A stretch of 64,000 nt of DNA from Kitasatospora sp. A2-31 (GCF_022288725.1 NZ_JAKNTA010000003.1:321286-385285); one strand, 5' to 3'. Shown: positions 8,772-23,969, numbered from the stretch's first letter. Made by a program: numbers and translations. Notes: a model not told the origin generated them from the sequence alone.

Positions 8772-9149
8772 TCAGTCCTCGTCGCCCAGCGCGAGGTTGA
8801 GGCCCCAAGACACCAGGCTGATGATCAGCGCGCCGAACAGCGCCGCCCAGAAGCCGTCGACGTGGAAGTCCAGGTTCAGCTTCTCCGACGCCCAGGAGGT
8901 CAGCCAGAGCATCAGGGCATTGATCACGAAGGTGATCAGGCCGAGGGTGAGGATGAACAGCGGGATCGAGAACAGCTTCACCACCGGCTTGATCAGCCAG
9001 TTCACCACCCCGAACACCAGTGCCACGGCGATCACCGTCAGGCTCTTGTGCTGCCAGTCGTCGCCGGTCAGCGTGATGCCGGCGACGATCCAGGCGGCCA
9101 CCCAGATGGCCGCCGCGTTGATAAGTGTCTTGATGACGAATCCCTTCAT
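8772..9149 (-). CDS. Four-helix phage-holin family (holin superfamily IV-like) membrane protein
   Basis: A 125-residue protein made almost entirely of four hydrophobic segments (about residues 5-25, 37-60, 62-85 and 98-120). The conserved core NWLIKPVVKLFSIPLFILTLG is typical of PF04020, a family of chromosomal 'phage holin' proteins found in most actinobacteria. There is no lysis gene nearby, so the name reflects fold rather than function; its role is unknown. The ATG at 9149 begins MKGFVIKTLINAAA, the usual family start. It is transcribed toward the Nudix gene with a hairpin between them. Confidence 0.85.
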   Translation of the reverse strand: MKGFVIKTLINAAAIWVAAWIVAGITLTGDDWQHKSLTVIAVALVFGVVNWLIKPVVKLFSIPLFILTLGLITFVINALMLWLTSWASEKLNLDFHVDGFWAALFGALIISLVSWGLNLALGDED

Positions 9150-9317
9150 GGGGCCAGCGTGGCAGGGTCGGCCGGGGCGGGGAAGTTCCTGTTCGGCACG
9201 GTGTGCCGGTGGGCGGGCGGGAATCGGTGCCGGTGGGGCCGCCGGTGGAGGCGGTGGTGTTGAATGCCCGGGACGGGGGGCTCGGGCCCGGGGCCCCGGG
9301 ACGAGGAGGAGGCCCCG

Positions 9318-9635
9318 ATGAAGCTGTTCCGGCTGGACGAACTCGACGCCGAGCGCGCCGCCAACGACGGCGCCTACCTGCGCTTCCTGCGCGAGCCGCG
9401 GATGTCCGCCGGCCTCTACGCGCTCTCCCCCGGCGACACCGACCCGCAGACCGCGCACGCCCAGGACGAGATCTACCAGGTGGTCAGCGGCCGCGCCGAA
9501 CTGACCGTCGGCGACGAGACCACGACGGTGGCCCGCGGCACCGTGGTCTACGTCCCGGCCGGGGTGCCGCACCGCTTCCACCACGTCACCGAGGAGCTGC
9601 GGGTGCTGGTGGTGTTCTCCCCGCCGGAGGACTGA
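9318..9635 (+). CDS. Small single-domain cupin protein
   Basis: A 105-residue cupin. Motif 1 is AHAQDEIYQVVSGRAELTVG (about residues 47-66), with the metal-binding His and Glu in place. Motif 2 is VYVPAGVPHRFHHV (about 79-92). The start at 9318 is set by GGAGGAGG seven bases upstream. Small stand-alone cupins of this kind bind a metal and may act as dioxygenases, isomerases or sensors; the substrate is unknown. It lies about 100 bp before tenA on the same strand. Confidence 0.85.
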   Translation: MKLFRLDELDAERAANDGAYLRFLREPRMSAGLYALSPGDTDPQTAHAQDEIYQVVSGRAELTVGDETTTVARGTVVYVPAGVPHRFHHVTEELRVLVVFSPPED

Positions 9636-9732
9636 CCGGCCCGGGCGGGGCCGCCGTCCCGGTGGCCGGTTCCGGTGGCCCGGCCCGTGGACGGCCCGTG
9701 GCCGGCGGGGGCCGGTTGGTTAGGGTCGGGGC

Positions 9733-10401
9733 ATGAGCCTGAGCCTGACGGAAGAACTCTGGGCGGCGATCGAGCCGATCTACGCCGAGATCCTCGACCA
9801 CCCCTTCATCGGCGGCCTCACCGACGGCACCCTGCCGCGCGAGGCCTTCCGCCACTTCGTCGTCCAGGACTCGCACTACCTGCGCGACTACGCCCGCGCG
9901 CTCGCCGTGTGCGCCGCCAAGGCGCCCGGCGAGGCGGACGTGCGGGCCTTCGCCGACGACGCGGTCGGCGCGCTGGCCGCCGAGCAGGGCATGCACGCCG
10001 AGTTCATGACGGCCTTCGGCGGCAGCGCCGAGGAGGCCGCGGCCGAGGCGGTCCTCCCCACCACCCGCGCGTACACCAGCTACCTGCTGGCCACCGTCTA
10101 CGGCGGCTCCTTCGCGGAGGCGGTCGGCGCGGTGCTGCCCTGCTACTGGATCTACGCCCGGGTCGGGGACGAACTGCTCGCCAAGGGCTCCCCCGACCCG
10201 CTGTACGCCAAGTGGATCGCCACCTACGGCGACGAGGCCTTCCAGTCCGTGGTGCGCCGCGTCCTGGCGCTCGCCGACCGGATCGGGGAGGGGATCTCCC
10301 CGGCCGAACGCCGCCGCGTGGTGGAGCACTTCGTCACCACCTCGCGGTACGAGTGGATGTTCTGGGACGCCGCCTGGCGCGGGGAGACCTGGCCGGTCTG
10401 A
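9733..10401 (+). CDS. tenA: TenA family aminopyrimidine aminohydrolase (thiaminase II)
   Basis: A 222-residue TenA protein, which hydrolyses the amino group of degraded thiamine pyrimidine to salvage HMP. Visible landmarks are HPFIGGLTDGTLPREAFRHF (substrate-facing helices), FVVQDSHYLRDYARAL, the catalytic Cys in LPCYWIYARVG (about residue 137), and the C-terminal acidic-aromatic motif YEWMFWDAAWRGE. The start follows GGGTCGGGGC. The link to thiamine fits thiC about 3 kb downstream, but no THI box is visible before tenA, so it seems not to share the riboswitch. Confidence 0.92.
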   Translation: MSLSLTEELWAAIEPIYAEILDHPFIGGLTDGTLPREAFRHFVVQDSHYLRDYARALAVCAAKAPGEADVRAFADDAVGALAAEQGMHAEFMTAFGGSAEEAAAEAVLPTTRAYTSYLLATVYGGSFAEAVGAVLPCYWIYARVGDELLAKGSPDPLYAKWIATYGDEAFQSVVRRVLALADRIGEGISPAERRRVVEHFVTTSRYEWMFWDAAWRGETWPV

Positions 10402-10626
10402 GCCGTCCGGCCGGGCCGGGGGCGAGCCGCCCGGCCGCTGTCCGGGCCGTCGCCGGCCCCTTCGGGCCAGGGGTTTCCCCGGTGCCGGGGTAGGGGTGAT
10501 CTCCGGGTTCTCTCCGGGCCGTTGGCCCTCGTTCCGCCCCGTGCGTCACCGTACGATCGAAGTACCGAAAGCAAGCGGGATGCGGCACCGGACGGCAGCC
10601 GGCCCGAGGGGAGAGAAGGAACGGAC

Positions 10627-10827
10627 ATGGCTGAGCTCTGGAAGTCGCTGCCCTCCTGGGTGCGCAACATCGTCGTCCCGGTGATCGTGCTGATCCTGGC
10701 CTGGAACATCGTCGGCTTCGTGTTCGGCGTGGTCGGCGCCCTGCTGAGCCTGGCCTTCAAGCTGCTGGTCGTGGTCGGCATCGCCGCCGCCGTGGTGATC
10801 CTGGTGAAGAAGGCCGCCAGGAGCTAG
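10627..10827 (+). CDS. DUF5326-like small membrane protein
   Basis: A 66-residue protein with two closely spaced hydrophobic stretches (about 15-38 and 40-60) and a basic end, VKKAARS. MAELWKSLPSWVRNIVVPVI is the usual beginning of this small Streptomyces family (DUF5326), whose function is unknown. The ATG follows GGGGAGAGAAGG. A near-perfect hairpin terminator separates it from the convergent flotillin gene. Confidence 0.75.
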   Translation: MAELWKSLPSWVRNIVVPVIVLILAWNIVGFVFGVVGALLSLAFKLLVVVGIAAAVVILVKKAARS

Positions 10828-10850
10828 GTACCGCCCGGCGCCCGCCGACC

Positions 10851-10882
10851 GACGCCCGTACCCCGCCGGGGGTGCGGGCGTC
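10851..10882. terminator. Hairpin between DUF5326 and flotillin genes
   Basis: The 14-bp arms gacgcccgtacccc and ggggtgcgggcgtc pair with one G-U wobble around a 4-nt loop. It serves two convergent genes. Confidence 0.75.
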
Positions 10883-10962
10883 AGTCGTTCCTTTGGACGC
10901 CCCCGGCCCCGGGCCCGCCGACCCGGTCCGGAGACCGGCCCGGGGCGGCGGCGCGGCCGCCG

Positions 10963-12447
10963 TCACTCCTCGATCGGCACCTGCTGGACCGGCACCTTCC
11001 CGGCCGGCCGCGCGGCGGCCGCGGGCACGGCCGGGGCGGCCTCGGCGGGCTGCGCCGACCCCTGCAGCGTGGTGAGCAGCTGCCGGGCGAGCCCGAGTCC
11101 CGTTCCGCCCATGGTGAGCGCCTTGGTGAAGAGGTCCCCCACGCCCTCGGCGCCGTTGAGCAGCACCATGTGCTCGACGTTGGCGAAGGACTCCGACGCG
11201 GCCAGCACGACGTCCGGCCACTTCTCGGCCAGCTCCTGGGCCACCACGGCGTCCGGGTTCGCCGTCAGGGCCGCCGCCCGGGCCTTGATCCCCTCCGCCT
11301 TGGCGAGCCCGATCGCGCGGGCCGCCGCCGCGTCCGCCAGACCGCGGGCCTCGGTGGCGGACGCCTCCGCCTGCCCGGTGGCCCTCGTCGCCTCGGCGGC
11401 CGCCAGCCCGCGCACCTTGGTGGCCTCGGCCTCGGCCTCCGCCGCGATCTTGACCTGGCTGGCCTCGGCGGCCGCCTTCAGCTCGGTCTCCCGGGCCTGC
11501 GCCTGCGCGGCGGAGATCCGGGCGTCGCGGTCGGCCTCGGCCCGGGTGCGGGTCTCGTACGCCTTGGCGTCGGCCGGCTTGCGGACGTCGATCTGCAGCT
11601 GCTGTTCCTTCCGCTGGGCCTCCAGCTGGGCGACCCTCGTCTCCTGGACCACGACCTCCTGCCGGGCGGCGGCCTCGGCGAGCGGCCCGGCCTGCTGGGC
11701 GCGGGCGTTGGCGGTGTCCCGTTCGGCCTGGTAGGCGGCCTGCTGGATCTCGCTGTTGCGGGTCGCCTCGGCCTTGCGGGCGGCCGCCTCCTGCTCGGCC
11801 TCGGTGGCCATCCGGTCGGCCTCGGCCTGGGCGATCCGGGCGTCCCGCTGGACGGCGGCCGCGTGCGGGATGGCCAGGTTCTTGATGTAGCCGGTCGGGT
11901 CGATGATCTCCTGGATCTGCAGGGTGTCGATGATCAGCCCGAGCTTCTCCATCTCCAGCCCCGAGGCGGCCCTGGTCTCGCCGGTGAGCCGTTCGCGGTC
12001 GCGGATCATGTCCTCGACGGTGAGCCCGCCGACGATCGAGCGCAGGTGGCCGGCGAAGACGTTGTGCACCCGCTGGCTGATCAGCTTCTGCTGGTCGAGG
12101 AAGCGCCGGGCGGCGTTGGCGATCGAGACGTGGTCGTCACCGACCTTGAAGATCACCACGCCCTTGACCCGGACCGGGATGCCCTGGGTGGTGACGCATT
12201 CGACGTTCAGCTCGGCCTCGTTGAGGTCCAGCGAGAGCCGTCGGACGCCCTGCAGGCCCGGGGTGACGAAGGTGCCGCGGCCGGTGACGATCCGGAACCC
12301 GAGCCCGTCGCCGACCCCCTCGGTCCGGTGCTTGGAGCCGGAGATGATCAGCGCCTCGTTCGGCTCCGCCACCCGCCACATGAGTTTGAAGAGCGTGATC
12401 CCCGCGAGCAGCACCGCGGCGGCCGCCCCGATGATGACGTACAGCAT
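10963..12447 (-). CDS. Flotillin-like SPFH/band 7 protein
   Basis: A 494-residue flotillin family protein. An N-terminal membrane anchor (about residues 3-25) precedes the SPFH domain (about 28-205), with VAEPNEALIISGSKH and LDLNEAELNVECVTTQGIPV. A long Ala/Glu-rich coiled coil (about 205-390) contains repeated EA(E)A and KAE heptads. A C-terminal oligomerisation region (about 395-465) has KWPDVVLAASESFANVEHMV, and the Ala/Pro-rich tail is disordered. Bacterial flotillins form scaffolds in functional membrane microdomains and affect fluidity and protein secretion. The start follows GGGGGAG. A small NfeD-like ORF lies 136 bp upstream on the same strand, a frequent partner of SPFH proteins. Confidence 0.9.
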   Translation of the reverse strand: MLYVIIGAAAAVLLAGITLFKLMWRVAEPNEALIISGSKHRTEGVGDGLGFRIVTGRGTFVTPGLQGVRRLSLDLNEAELNVECVTTQGIPVRVKGVVIFKVGDDHVSIANAARRFLDQQKLISQRVHNVFAGHLRSIVGGLTVEDMIRDRERLTGETRAASGLEMEKLGLIIDTLQIQEIIDPTGYIKNLAIPHAAAVQRDARIAQAEADRMATEAEQEAAARKAEATRNSEIQQAAYQAERDTANARAQQAGPLAEAAARQEVVVQETRVAQLEAQRKEQQLQIDVRKPADAKAYETRTRAEADRDARISAAQAQARETELKAAAEASQVKIAAEAEAEATKVRGLAAAEATRATGQAEASATEARGLADAAAARAIGLAKAEGIKARAAALTANPDAVVAQELAEKWPDVVLAASESFANVEHMVLLNGAEGVGDLFTKALTMGGTGLGLARQLLTTLQGSAQPAEAAPAVPAAAARPAGKVPVQQVPIEE

Positions 12448-12583
12448 GGTTCAACTCCCCCTTTCGGCACATGAGATGCACCGAATGGGATTCTCCGCTC
12501 GGGCCAACCGCAGCGGAAGGGAGCGGACATGACGTACTGTCACAACATCGTCACTCCGTCACGGCCAGGTCATGGCCGTCCCG

Positions 12584-12838
12584 TCACGGCAGCACCGGGG
12601 CCACGTAGACGGTCCGCGGCGGGTGGTACTCGACGACCACCACCGGCGTCCCCACCGGCAGCCGCTCGCCCGGCACGGCGAGGTAGGCGAGGAAGGCCTC
12701 CGTCCCCTGGCGCTCCGGGACGTGCACCATCACCTCGCCGACCAGTCCCGCCCCGACCGCTCCGCTGACCCGACCCGCGCTCCCGACCACTCGGCCCTCC
12801 CGTCCCGCACCCCCCTCGGGTGCTCGACCGCCTGCCAC
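12584..12838 (-). CDS. Small NfeD-like (OB-fold) protein upstream of flotillin
   Basis: An 84-residue product if the GTG at 12838 is used. The last ~45 residues (GLVGEVMVHVPERQGTEAFL, then VGTPVVVVEYHPPRTVYVAP) resemble the C-terminal soluble OB-fold of NfeD proteins, which are usually encoded beside SPFH genes and bind them. The membrane helices of full NfeD are absent. The frame is open far upstream, antisense to thiC, so the start is uncertain and the ribosome site weak. The gene call rests on the conserved C-terminal pattern and on its position. Confidence 0.6.
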   Translation of the reverse strand: MAGGRAPEGGAGREGRVVGSAGRVSGAVGAGLVGEVMVHVPERQGTEAFLAYLAVPGERLPVGTPVVVVEYHPPRTVYVAPVLP

Positions 12839-13055
12839 CGCCCAGCCCTGTGACTGCCAGTCTGCCCGGCCCCCGCGGGAAGCAGACGGCCGGCCGTGGA
12901 ATCCCGCCGGCGGCCGGGGCCGGGGCCGGGGCGGGGGCGGGGGCCGATGGTCGGGGCCCGAGCCGGGCCCCGGCGTCTCTCTCCTCGGCCCCCTCTGGAC
13001 CGGCAGCGATCGGCTCGCTACGGTGTTGGACGTCATGCGCAGGCAACACCGCCTG

Positions 13056-15013
<1,958 letters not shown>

Positions 15014-15029
15014 TCCACTACACCCGGGA

Positions 15030-15064
15030 CGCCGCCCCGAGAGCTCTTGCGTCTCGGGGCGGCG
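15030..15064 (+). terminator. thiC terminator hairpin
   Basis: The 13-bp perfect stem cgccgccccgaga / tctcggggcggcg has a 9-nt loop and starts 17 bp after the thiC stop. Confidence 0.85.
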
Positions 15065-15095
15065 CTTCGTTGTGCCTCCGAACGAGCTCCACCGC

Positions 15096-15124
15096 CTGCA
15101 TTTTGCAGATATCGGAGCTATAGT
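15096..15124 (+). promoter_or_regulatory. Putative promoter/operator of the toxin-antitoxin pair
   Basis: TATAGT (15119-15124) is a good -10 hexamer seven bases before the antitoxin ATG, so the transcript would be leaderless or nearly so. A weak -35 (CTGCAT, 15096-15101) is 17 bp upstream. The AT-rich stretch contains the short inverted repeat ctgca-ttt-tgcag and further tgcag motifs, which could be an autoregulatory site. This is inferred from pattern only. Confidence 0.5.
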
Positions 15125-15130
15125 GCAGAC

Positions 15131-15361
15131 ATGACTGCCCTCACGATCCGGGATGTCCCGGACGACCAGATCCAGACCCTGAAGGTCCGCGCAGCTCAGG
15201 CAGGCAAGTCACTGCAGGCGTTCATGCAGGACTTGATCGCCAGGGAGACGTCCAAGCCCACAATGGCGGAGATGATGGCGCGGCTCGACCGGGAGACCAC
15301 CGCCGACGTCAGTGCGGCCGATGTCCTCGCTGCCATCGATGAGGGGCGAGCCGGACGTTGA
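15131..15361 (+). CDS. FitA/VapB-type ribbon-helix-helix antitoxin
   Basis: A 76-residue protein. The N-terminal ribbon-helix-helix MTALTIRDVPDDQIQTLKVR, then AAQAGKSLQAFMQDLIARE, is the FitA/Arc-like DNA-binding signature. The C-terminal half (ETSKPTMAEMMARLDRETTA) is the usual toxin-neutralising tail of such antitoxins. No Shine-Dalgarno is visible, and the -10 box lies only seven bases upstream, consistent with leaderless translation. The stop TGA overlaps the TTG start of the PIN toxin by 3 bp. The pair sits inside the duplicated thiC 3' end. Confidence 0.85.
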   Translation: MTALTIRDVPDDQIQTLKVRAAQAGKSLQAFMQDLIARETSKPTMAEMMARLDRETTADVSAADVLAAIDEGRAGR

Positions 15362-15765
15362 TCGTCGTTGACTGCTCCGCCCTCGTCCTGGCTCTCACGG
15401 CTCAGGGTTCCGACGGAAAGCTCGTCCGCGGCCGGCTGTCCGAGGCGGGGGACGTGTACGCGCCAACCCTCCTGGACTACGAGATCCAGTCGGCCCTCCT
15501 CGGCATGCATCGTGGCGGCAAGTTGATCGAGAGGGAGATGGAGAGGGCGGTCGCCGCGTACCGGGTACTTCCCATCACCAAGCGCGAGACCTTTCCCTTC
15601 TGGGACCGTGTGAAGAAGCTGAACGCCAACCTCAGCGCCTACGACTCGCAGTACGTCGCTCTGGCAGAAGCCCTGGGCGTACCACTGATCACCAGCGACG
15701 CGAGGATCAAACGCAGTGGCGCGGCAAAGTGCGAGATCGAGGTCTTCTCCTCGATCCAGCGCTGA
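15358..15765 (+). CDS. VapC-type PIN-domain toxin
   Basis: A 135-residue PIN ribonuclease-like toxin. The four acidic residues expected to bind Mg2+ are visible: D5 in IVVDCSALV, Glu in LLDYEIQSALLG (about 42), Asp in LSAYDSQYVALAEALG (about 94), and Asp in LITSDARIKR (about 112). VapC toxins usually cleave tRNA or rRNA; the target is not predictable here. It starts with TTG inside the antitoxin stop codon (TTGA), which enforces tight coupling. The last codons border the region leading into the thiC remnant. Confidence 0.87.
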   Translation: MIVVDCSALVLALTAQGSDGKLVRGRLSEAGDVYAPTLLDYEIQSALLGMHRGGKLIEREMERAVAAYRVLPITKRETFPFWDRVKKLNANLSAYDSQYVALAEALGVPLITSDARIKRSGAAKCEIEVFSSIQR

Positions 15766-15809
15766 CCGACGCGACTCTTCGTGTCTTCGTAGTGGTGCCT
15801 TGATTGATC

Positions 15810-15971
15810 TTCTGCTCGATGAAGATCTCCCAGAAGATCCGCGACGAGCACGGCGACGGTTCCAGCGCCGTCCGGACCGACTTCGACGCCGAGGCCCTGG
15901 CTGGCATGCAGGCCATGTCCGAGGAGTTCAAGGCCCACGGCAACAAGGTCTACCTCCCCCTGGCGGACTGA
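15810..15971 (+). pseudogene. thiC': Displaced 3' fragment of thiC
   Basis: In frame, this encodes [20 protein letters not shown], then V, and a diverged tail ending HGNKVYLPLAD and TGA. It matches the last ~53 codons of thiC, with a 57-bp identical block at its start and about a dozen substitutions after it. It begins in the middle of the iron-sulfur motif, has no start or ribosome site, and cannot make ThiC. Which of the two 3' ends is native is unknown. If an element inserted at the 3' end and restored the reading frame, this distal copy would be the original end. Confidence 0.93.
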
Positions 15972-15998
15972 CACCCGCGCCCGGCTGAGCCCTTCCCC

Positions 15999-16256
15999 GC
16001 CGGGGTTGGTGTAGGTCCCGGCGATGCCCGTGACCTCCACGTGGACGCCGGTCTCTTCGAAGGTCTCCCGGATGCCGCACCCCGCCAGTGATTCGCCCAA
16101 CTCCATCATGTCTCCGGGAAGCGCCCACATCCCGTTGTCGGTACGTCGCTGGAGCAGGATGCGGCCGGTCTCGTCCACTCCGACCACCGAGGCAGCAGGG
16201 ACGAGGCTGTTGGGCTTCGGTGCGTTCGGGTCGTCCTCGTAGTCACGCCTGGCCAT
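15999..16256 (-). pseudogene. Nudix hydrolase gene truncated at the thiC-fragment junction
   Basis: The first 86 residues are a normal Streptomyces Nudix protein: MARRDYEDDPNAPKPNSLVP, then LLQRRTDNGMWALPGDMMEL, and the box GESLAGCGIRETFEETG. Similarity stops after GTYTNPG, where this family normally continues with a hydrophobic strand and a C-terminal helix. The frame instead runs on as the antisense of the thiC fragment and toxin gene, giving a 205-residue chimeric ORF of no recognisable family. I call it a broken gene whose 3' half was lost at the recombination point. It may be co-transcribed with the gene at 16807, 53 bp upstream. Confidence 0.75.
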
Positions 16257-16309
16257 GCTGTGCTGCCTCCCAGATGTTGCGCCCGCGACTCCAGAGTTCT
16301 TCGACGTGA

Positions 16310-16807
16310 TCAGCGAACCGGTCGAACATGCCGTCGTCCTGGGTGCGCCTCAAGTGCACGGCTCGCCGCGTTGCGGACACGGCGGGTGCGTCCATGCTCG
16401 GCTAGCAGGCTGAGGGCGGCAGGGGAAGTGACGAACTGGGCGGCGGCGGCCGTGCGCTGGAACCAGTCGGACGCGGTCAGCAGTTCCTCGTCGGTCCAGG
16501 GCTCGTCCAGCGCGACAGACCTGAGCAGCGTCCACTCGCGCAGGCGACGGGTGAGGAAGGCGCGGTCGCCAATGATCGTGGCCATCATCGTCGCCCAGGT
16601 GGGGAACTGGGGGATGGTCAGCTGCTGGGCCGCCCGGCGTTCGAGGTGATAGTTCACAGCGCTCTCGGCCATGGCTGCGTCGTCGTCACGAAGAACGGTG
16701 GCCAGGAGGTCGGCCTCCTCCGCCTCCGTGACGCTGTCCAAGGCTCGCAGGTATCGGGCATAGCGCAGGTGCTCGGGGGGTTCGTCGTCGTTGTGAGAGC
16801 CGGTCAT
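16310..16807 (-). CDS. Hypothetical alpha-helical protein
   Basis: A 165-residue acidic protein of unknown function, predominantly helical, with ALDSVTEAEEADLLATVLRD near the start, then FPTWATMMATIIGDRAFLTR and LLAEHGRTRRVRNAASRALE near the end. Genes of this look often sit next to the MARRDYEDDP-type Nudix gene in Streptomyces. The helical repeats resemble HEAT-like or armadillo-like packing, but I cannot assign a family. The ATG at 16807 follows no strong ribosome site. Confidence 0.6.
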   Translation of the reverse strand: MTGSHNDDEPPEHLRYARYLRALDSVTEAEEADLLATVLRDDDAAMAESAVNYHLERRAAQQLTIPQFPTWATMMATIIGDRAFLTRRLREWTLLRSVALDEPWTDEELLTASDWFQRTAAAAQFVTSPAALSLLAEHGRTRRVRNAASRALEAHPGRRHVRPVR

Positions 16808-16865
16808 GCGGCAATCACATCATTCCGCTCCGCGCTGGATGTCCCCTCGACGTGTCCTACGGACG

Positions 16866-16905
16866 AGCGCCGTCCCGGGAGGATTTCGCCTTCCGGGACG
16901 GCGCT
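16866..16905. terminator. Orphan strong hairpin between divergent genes
   Basis: The 13-bp perfect arms agcgccgtcccgg / ccgggacggcgct have a 14-nt loop. It is upstream of both flanking genes, so it terminates neither. Its right arm and the following bases (ggcgcttcg) match the right side of the thiC terminator at 15064, so it may be a displaced thiC terminator. Confidence 0.6.
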
Positions 16906-17037
16906 TCGCAGTCAGAACGGGTTTCCGGCTCGCGGCAACCCTTTGCGGGGCCGGTGACCACAAGGGGACAGATCCGGCCGTTCCGGTGTCCGGATCACCC
17001 TTCTCTGGTGCACAGTCCGCAAGGAGAACGTCTACCC

Positions 17038-22343
<5,306 letters not shown>

Positions 22344-22433
22344 CCCGCCCGGTCCGCGTGATCACGGTCGGGTGCGGCCGGCCGGCCCGAGGGAACGGGC
22401 CCGACCCGACCTGTTGACCCGTACCACCGCACG

Positions 22434-22468
22434 GAGGAACCCCAGCCCTGCATCGGCTGGGGTTCCTC
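22434..22468. terminator. Bidirectional terminator between xylanase and gad genes
   Basis: The perfect 14-bp arms gaggaaccccagcc / ggctggggttcctc with a 7-nt loop lie between convergent stops at 22343 and 22481. Confidence 0.9.
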
Positions 22469-22480
22469 GTCGTGAACCTC

Positions 22481-23869
22481 TCAGTGGTGGAAACCGACGC
22501 GGTCCGCGTCGTGGGGGTGGCCCTCGTCGAGGTGCTTGATCGCCCTGCGCATGTCGTCGGCGAGGAGTTCGATCTCGTCGCGGTCGACGCCGTGGCGGAC
22601 CAGGACGCGCTGGATGACCGTCTCCTGGCGGTCCGGCGGGAGCGGGTAGGAGGGCACCTGCCAGCCGCGCATGCGGAGCTGGTCGGAGAGGTCGTACAGG
22701 CTCCAGCCGACCGAGTCGGGGTCGGTGAGCGTCCAGGAGACGGCGGGCAGCGCGCCGACGCCGTCGTAGAGCAGGGTGAAGGGGCCCATCTCGGCGATCT
22801 GCCGGCCGAGGTGCTGCGCGGTGTCGGCGCACGCCTGGTAGACCCGGCGGTACCCCTCGCGGCCGAGCCGCAGGAACATGAAGTACTGGGCGACCACCTG
22901 CCCGCCGGGGCGGGAAAAGTTCAGGGCGAGGGTGGGCATGTCGCCGCCGAGGTAGTCGACGTGGAAGACCAGCCCGTCCGGCAGGGCGTTCTGGTCGCGC
23001 CAGAGGGCCCAGCCGACGCCGAGCGGGGCCATCCCGTACTTGTGGCCCGAGGCGTTGATCGAGGCGACCCGCGGCAGCCGGAAGTCCCAGACCAGGTCGC
23101 GGTGGAGGAACGGCGCGATGAAGCCGCCCGACGCCGCGTCGACGTGCAGCGGGACGTCGAGGCCGGTCTCCACCTGGAGACGGTCGAGCTCGGCCGCGAT
23201 CTCCGCCACCGGCTCGTACGTGCAGGTGTAGGTCACCCCGAGGATCGCGACCACGCCGATGGTGTTCTCGTCGACGTGGTCGCGCAGCTGGTGCGGCTGG
23301 AGGCCGGTCGCCCCGGGCTCCACCGGCACCTGCCGCAGCTCCACGTCGAAGTACCGGGCGAACTTCTCCCAGCACACCTGCACCGGCCCGCAGACCAGGT
23401 TCGGCCGCTCGGTCGACTGCCCCGCGGCCTGCCGGCGGTTGCGCCACCGCCACTTCAGGGCGAGACCGCAGAGCATGGCGGCCTCGCTGGAGCCGGTGGT
23501 GGAGCAGCCGACGGCGTTGATGCCGCCGGAGCCGGCCGGGGCGTGCCAGAGATCCGCGAGGATGTTCACGCAGCGTGACTCGATCTCCGCGGTCTGCGGG
23601 TACTCGTCCTTGTCGACGATGTTCTTGTCGAGGCACAGGTCCATCAGTCGGCGGACCTCGTCGTCCATCCAGGTGGTGCAGAAGGTGGCGAGGTTCTGCG
23701 CGGCGTTGCCGTCCAGCAGCAGCTCGTTGCGCAGCAGCTGGAAGACCACCGGCGGAGGCGCGGGAAAGTCCGGCATGGCCCGCTTGGGCAGCGGGCGCTC
23801 GCTCAGCGGCGAGGCGAAGATGTCGACGGCCGCGTCGGCCGCCTGCTCCTGTGCGTTGTGGAGGGCCAC
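22481..23869 (-). CDS. gad: Glutamate decarboxylase
   Basis: A 462-residue PLP-dependent group II decarboxylase that converts glutamate to GABA and consumes a proton. Visible landmarks are GCSTTGSSEAAMLCGLALKW (phosphate-binding), VPLHVDAASGGFIAPFL (the Asp contacting the PLP pyridine nitrogen), and the Schiff-base Lys in SINASGHKYGM (about residue 275). The C-terminus ending DADRVGFHH resembles GadA/GadB tails, which close the active site at neutral pH. The start is GTG at 23869 after GAGGTGA. No antiporter gene is adjacent, so a role in acid resistance versus GABA metabolism is open. Confidence 0.93.
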   Translation of the reverse strand: MALHNAQEQAADAAVDIFASPLSERPLPKRAMPDFPAPPPVVFQLLRNELLLDGNAAQNLATFCTTWMDDEVRRLMDLCLDKNIVDKDEYPQTAEIESRCVNILADLWHAPAGSGGINAVGCSTTGSSEAAMLCGLALKWRWRNRRQAAGQSTERPNLVCGPVQVCWEKFARYFDVELRQVPVEPGATGLQPHQLRDHVDENTIGVVAILGVTYTCTYEPVAEIAAELDRLQVETGLDVPLHVDAASGGFIAPFLHRDLVWDFRLPRVASINASGHKYGMAPLGVGWALWRDQNALPDGLVFHVDYLGGDMPTLALNFSRPGGQVVAQYFMFLRLGREGYRRVYQACADTAQHLGRQIAEMGPFTLLYDGVGALPAVSWTLTDPDSVGWSLYDLSDQLRMRGWQVPSYPLPPDRQETVIQRVLVRHGVDRDEIELLADDMRRAIKHLDEGHPHDADRVGFHH

Positions 23870-23969
23870 CGGTCACCTCTCGAATCGGTTCACTGGTCCG
23901 ATCCGGACATTACGGACACGGTCGAGAGGTCGGCACGCGGGCGTACGCCATCCGGCACCGGCGCGTGGC

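Noticed and set aside
8772..9149. Prophage lysis gene (holin)
   Set aside because: There are no endolysin, integrase or structural phage genes nearby. The family is a common chromosomal actinobacterial membrane protein.
15810..15971. A second, functional thiC-related gene
   Set aside because: It has only the last ~53 codons and no start codon, ribosome site or complete Fe-S motif.
15639..16256. Intact 205-residue Nudix protein
   Set aside because: Family similarity ends at residue 86. The rest is antisense to the thiC fragment and toxin gene, so I called a truncated pseudogene.
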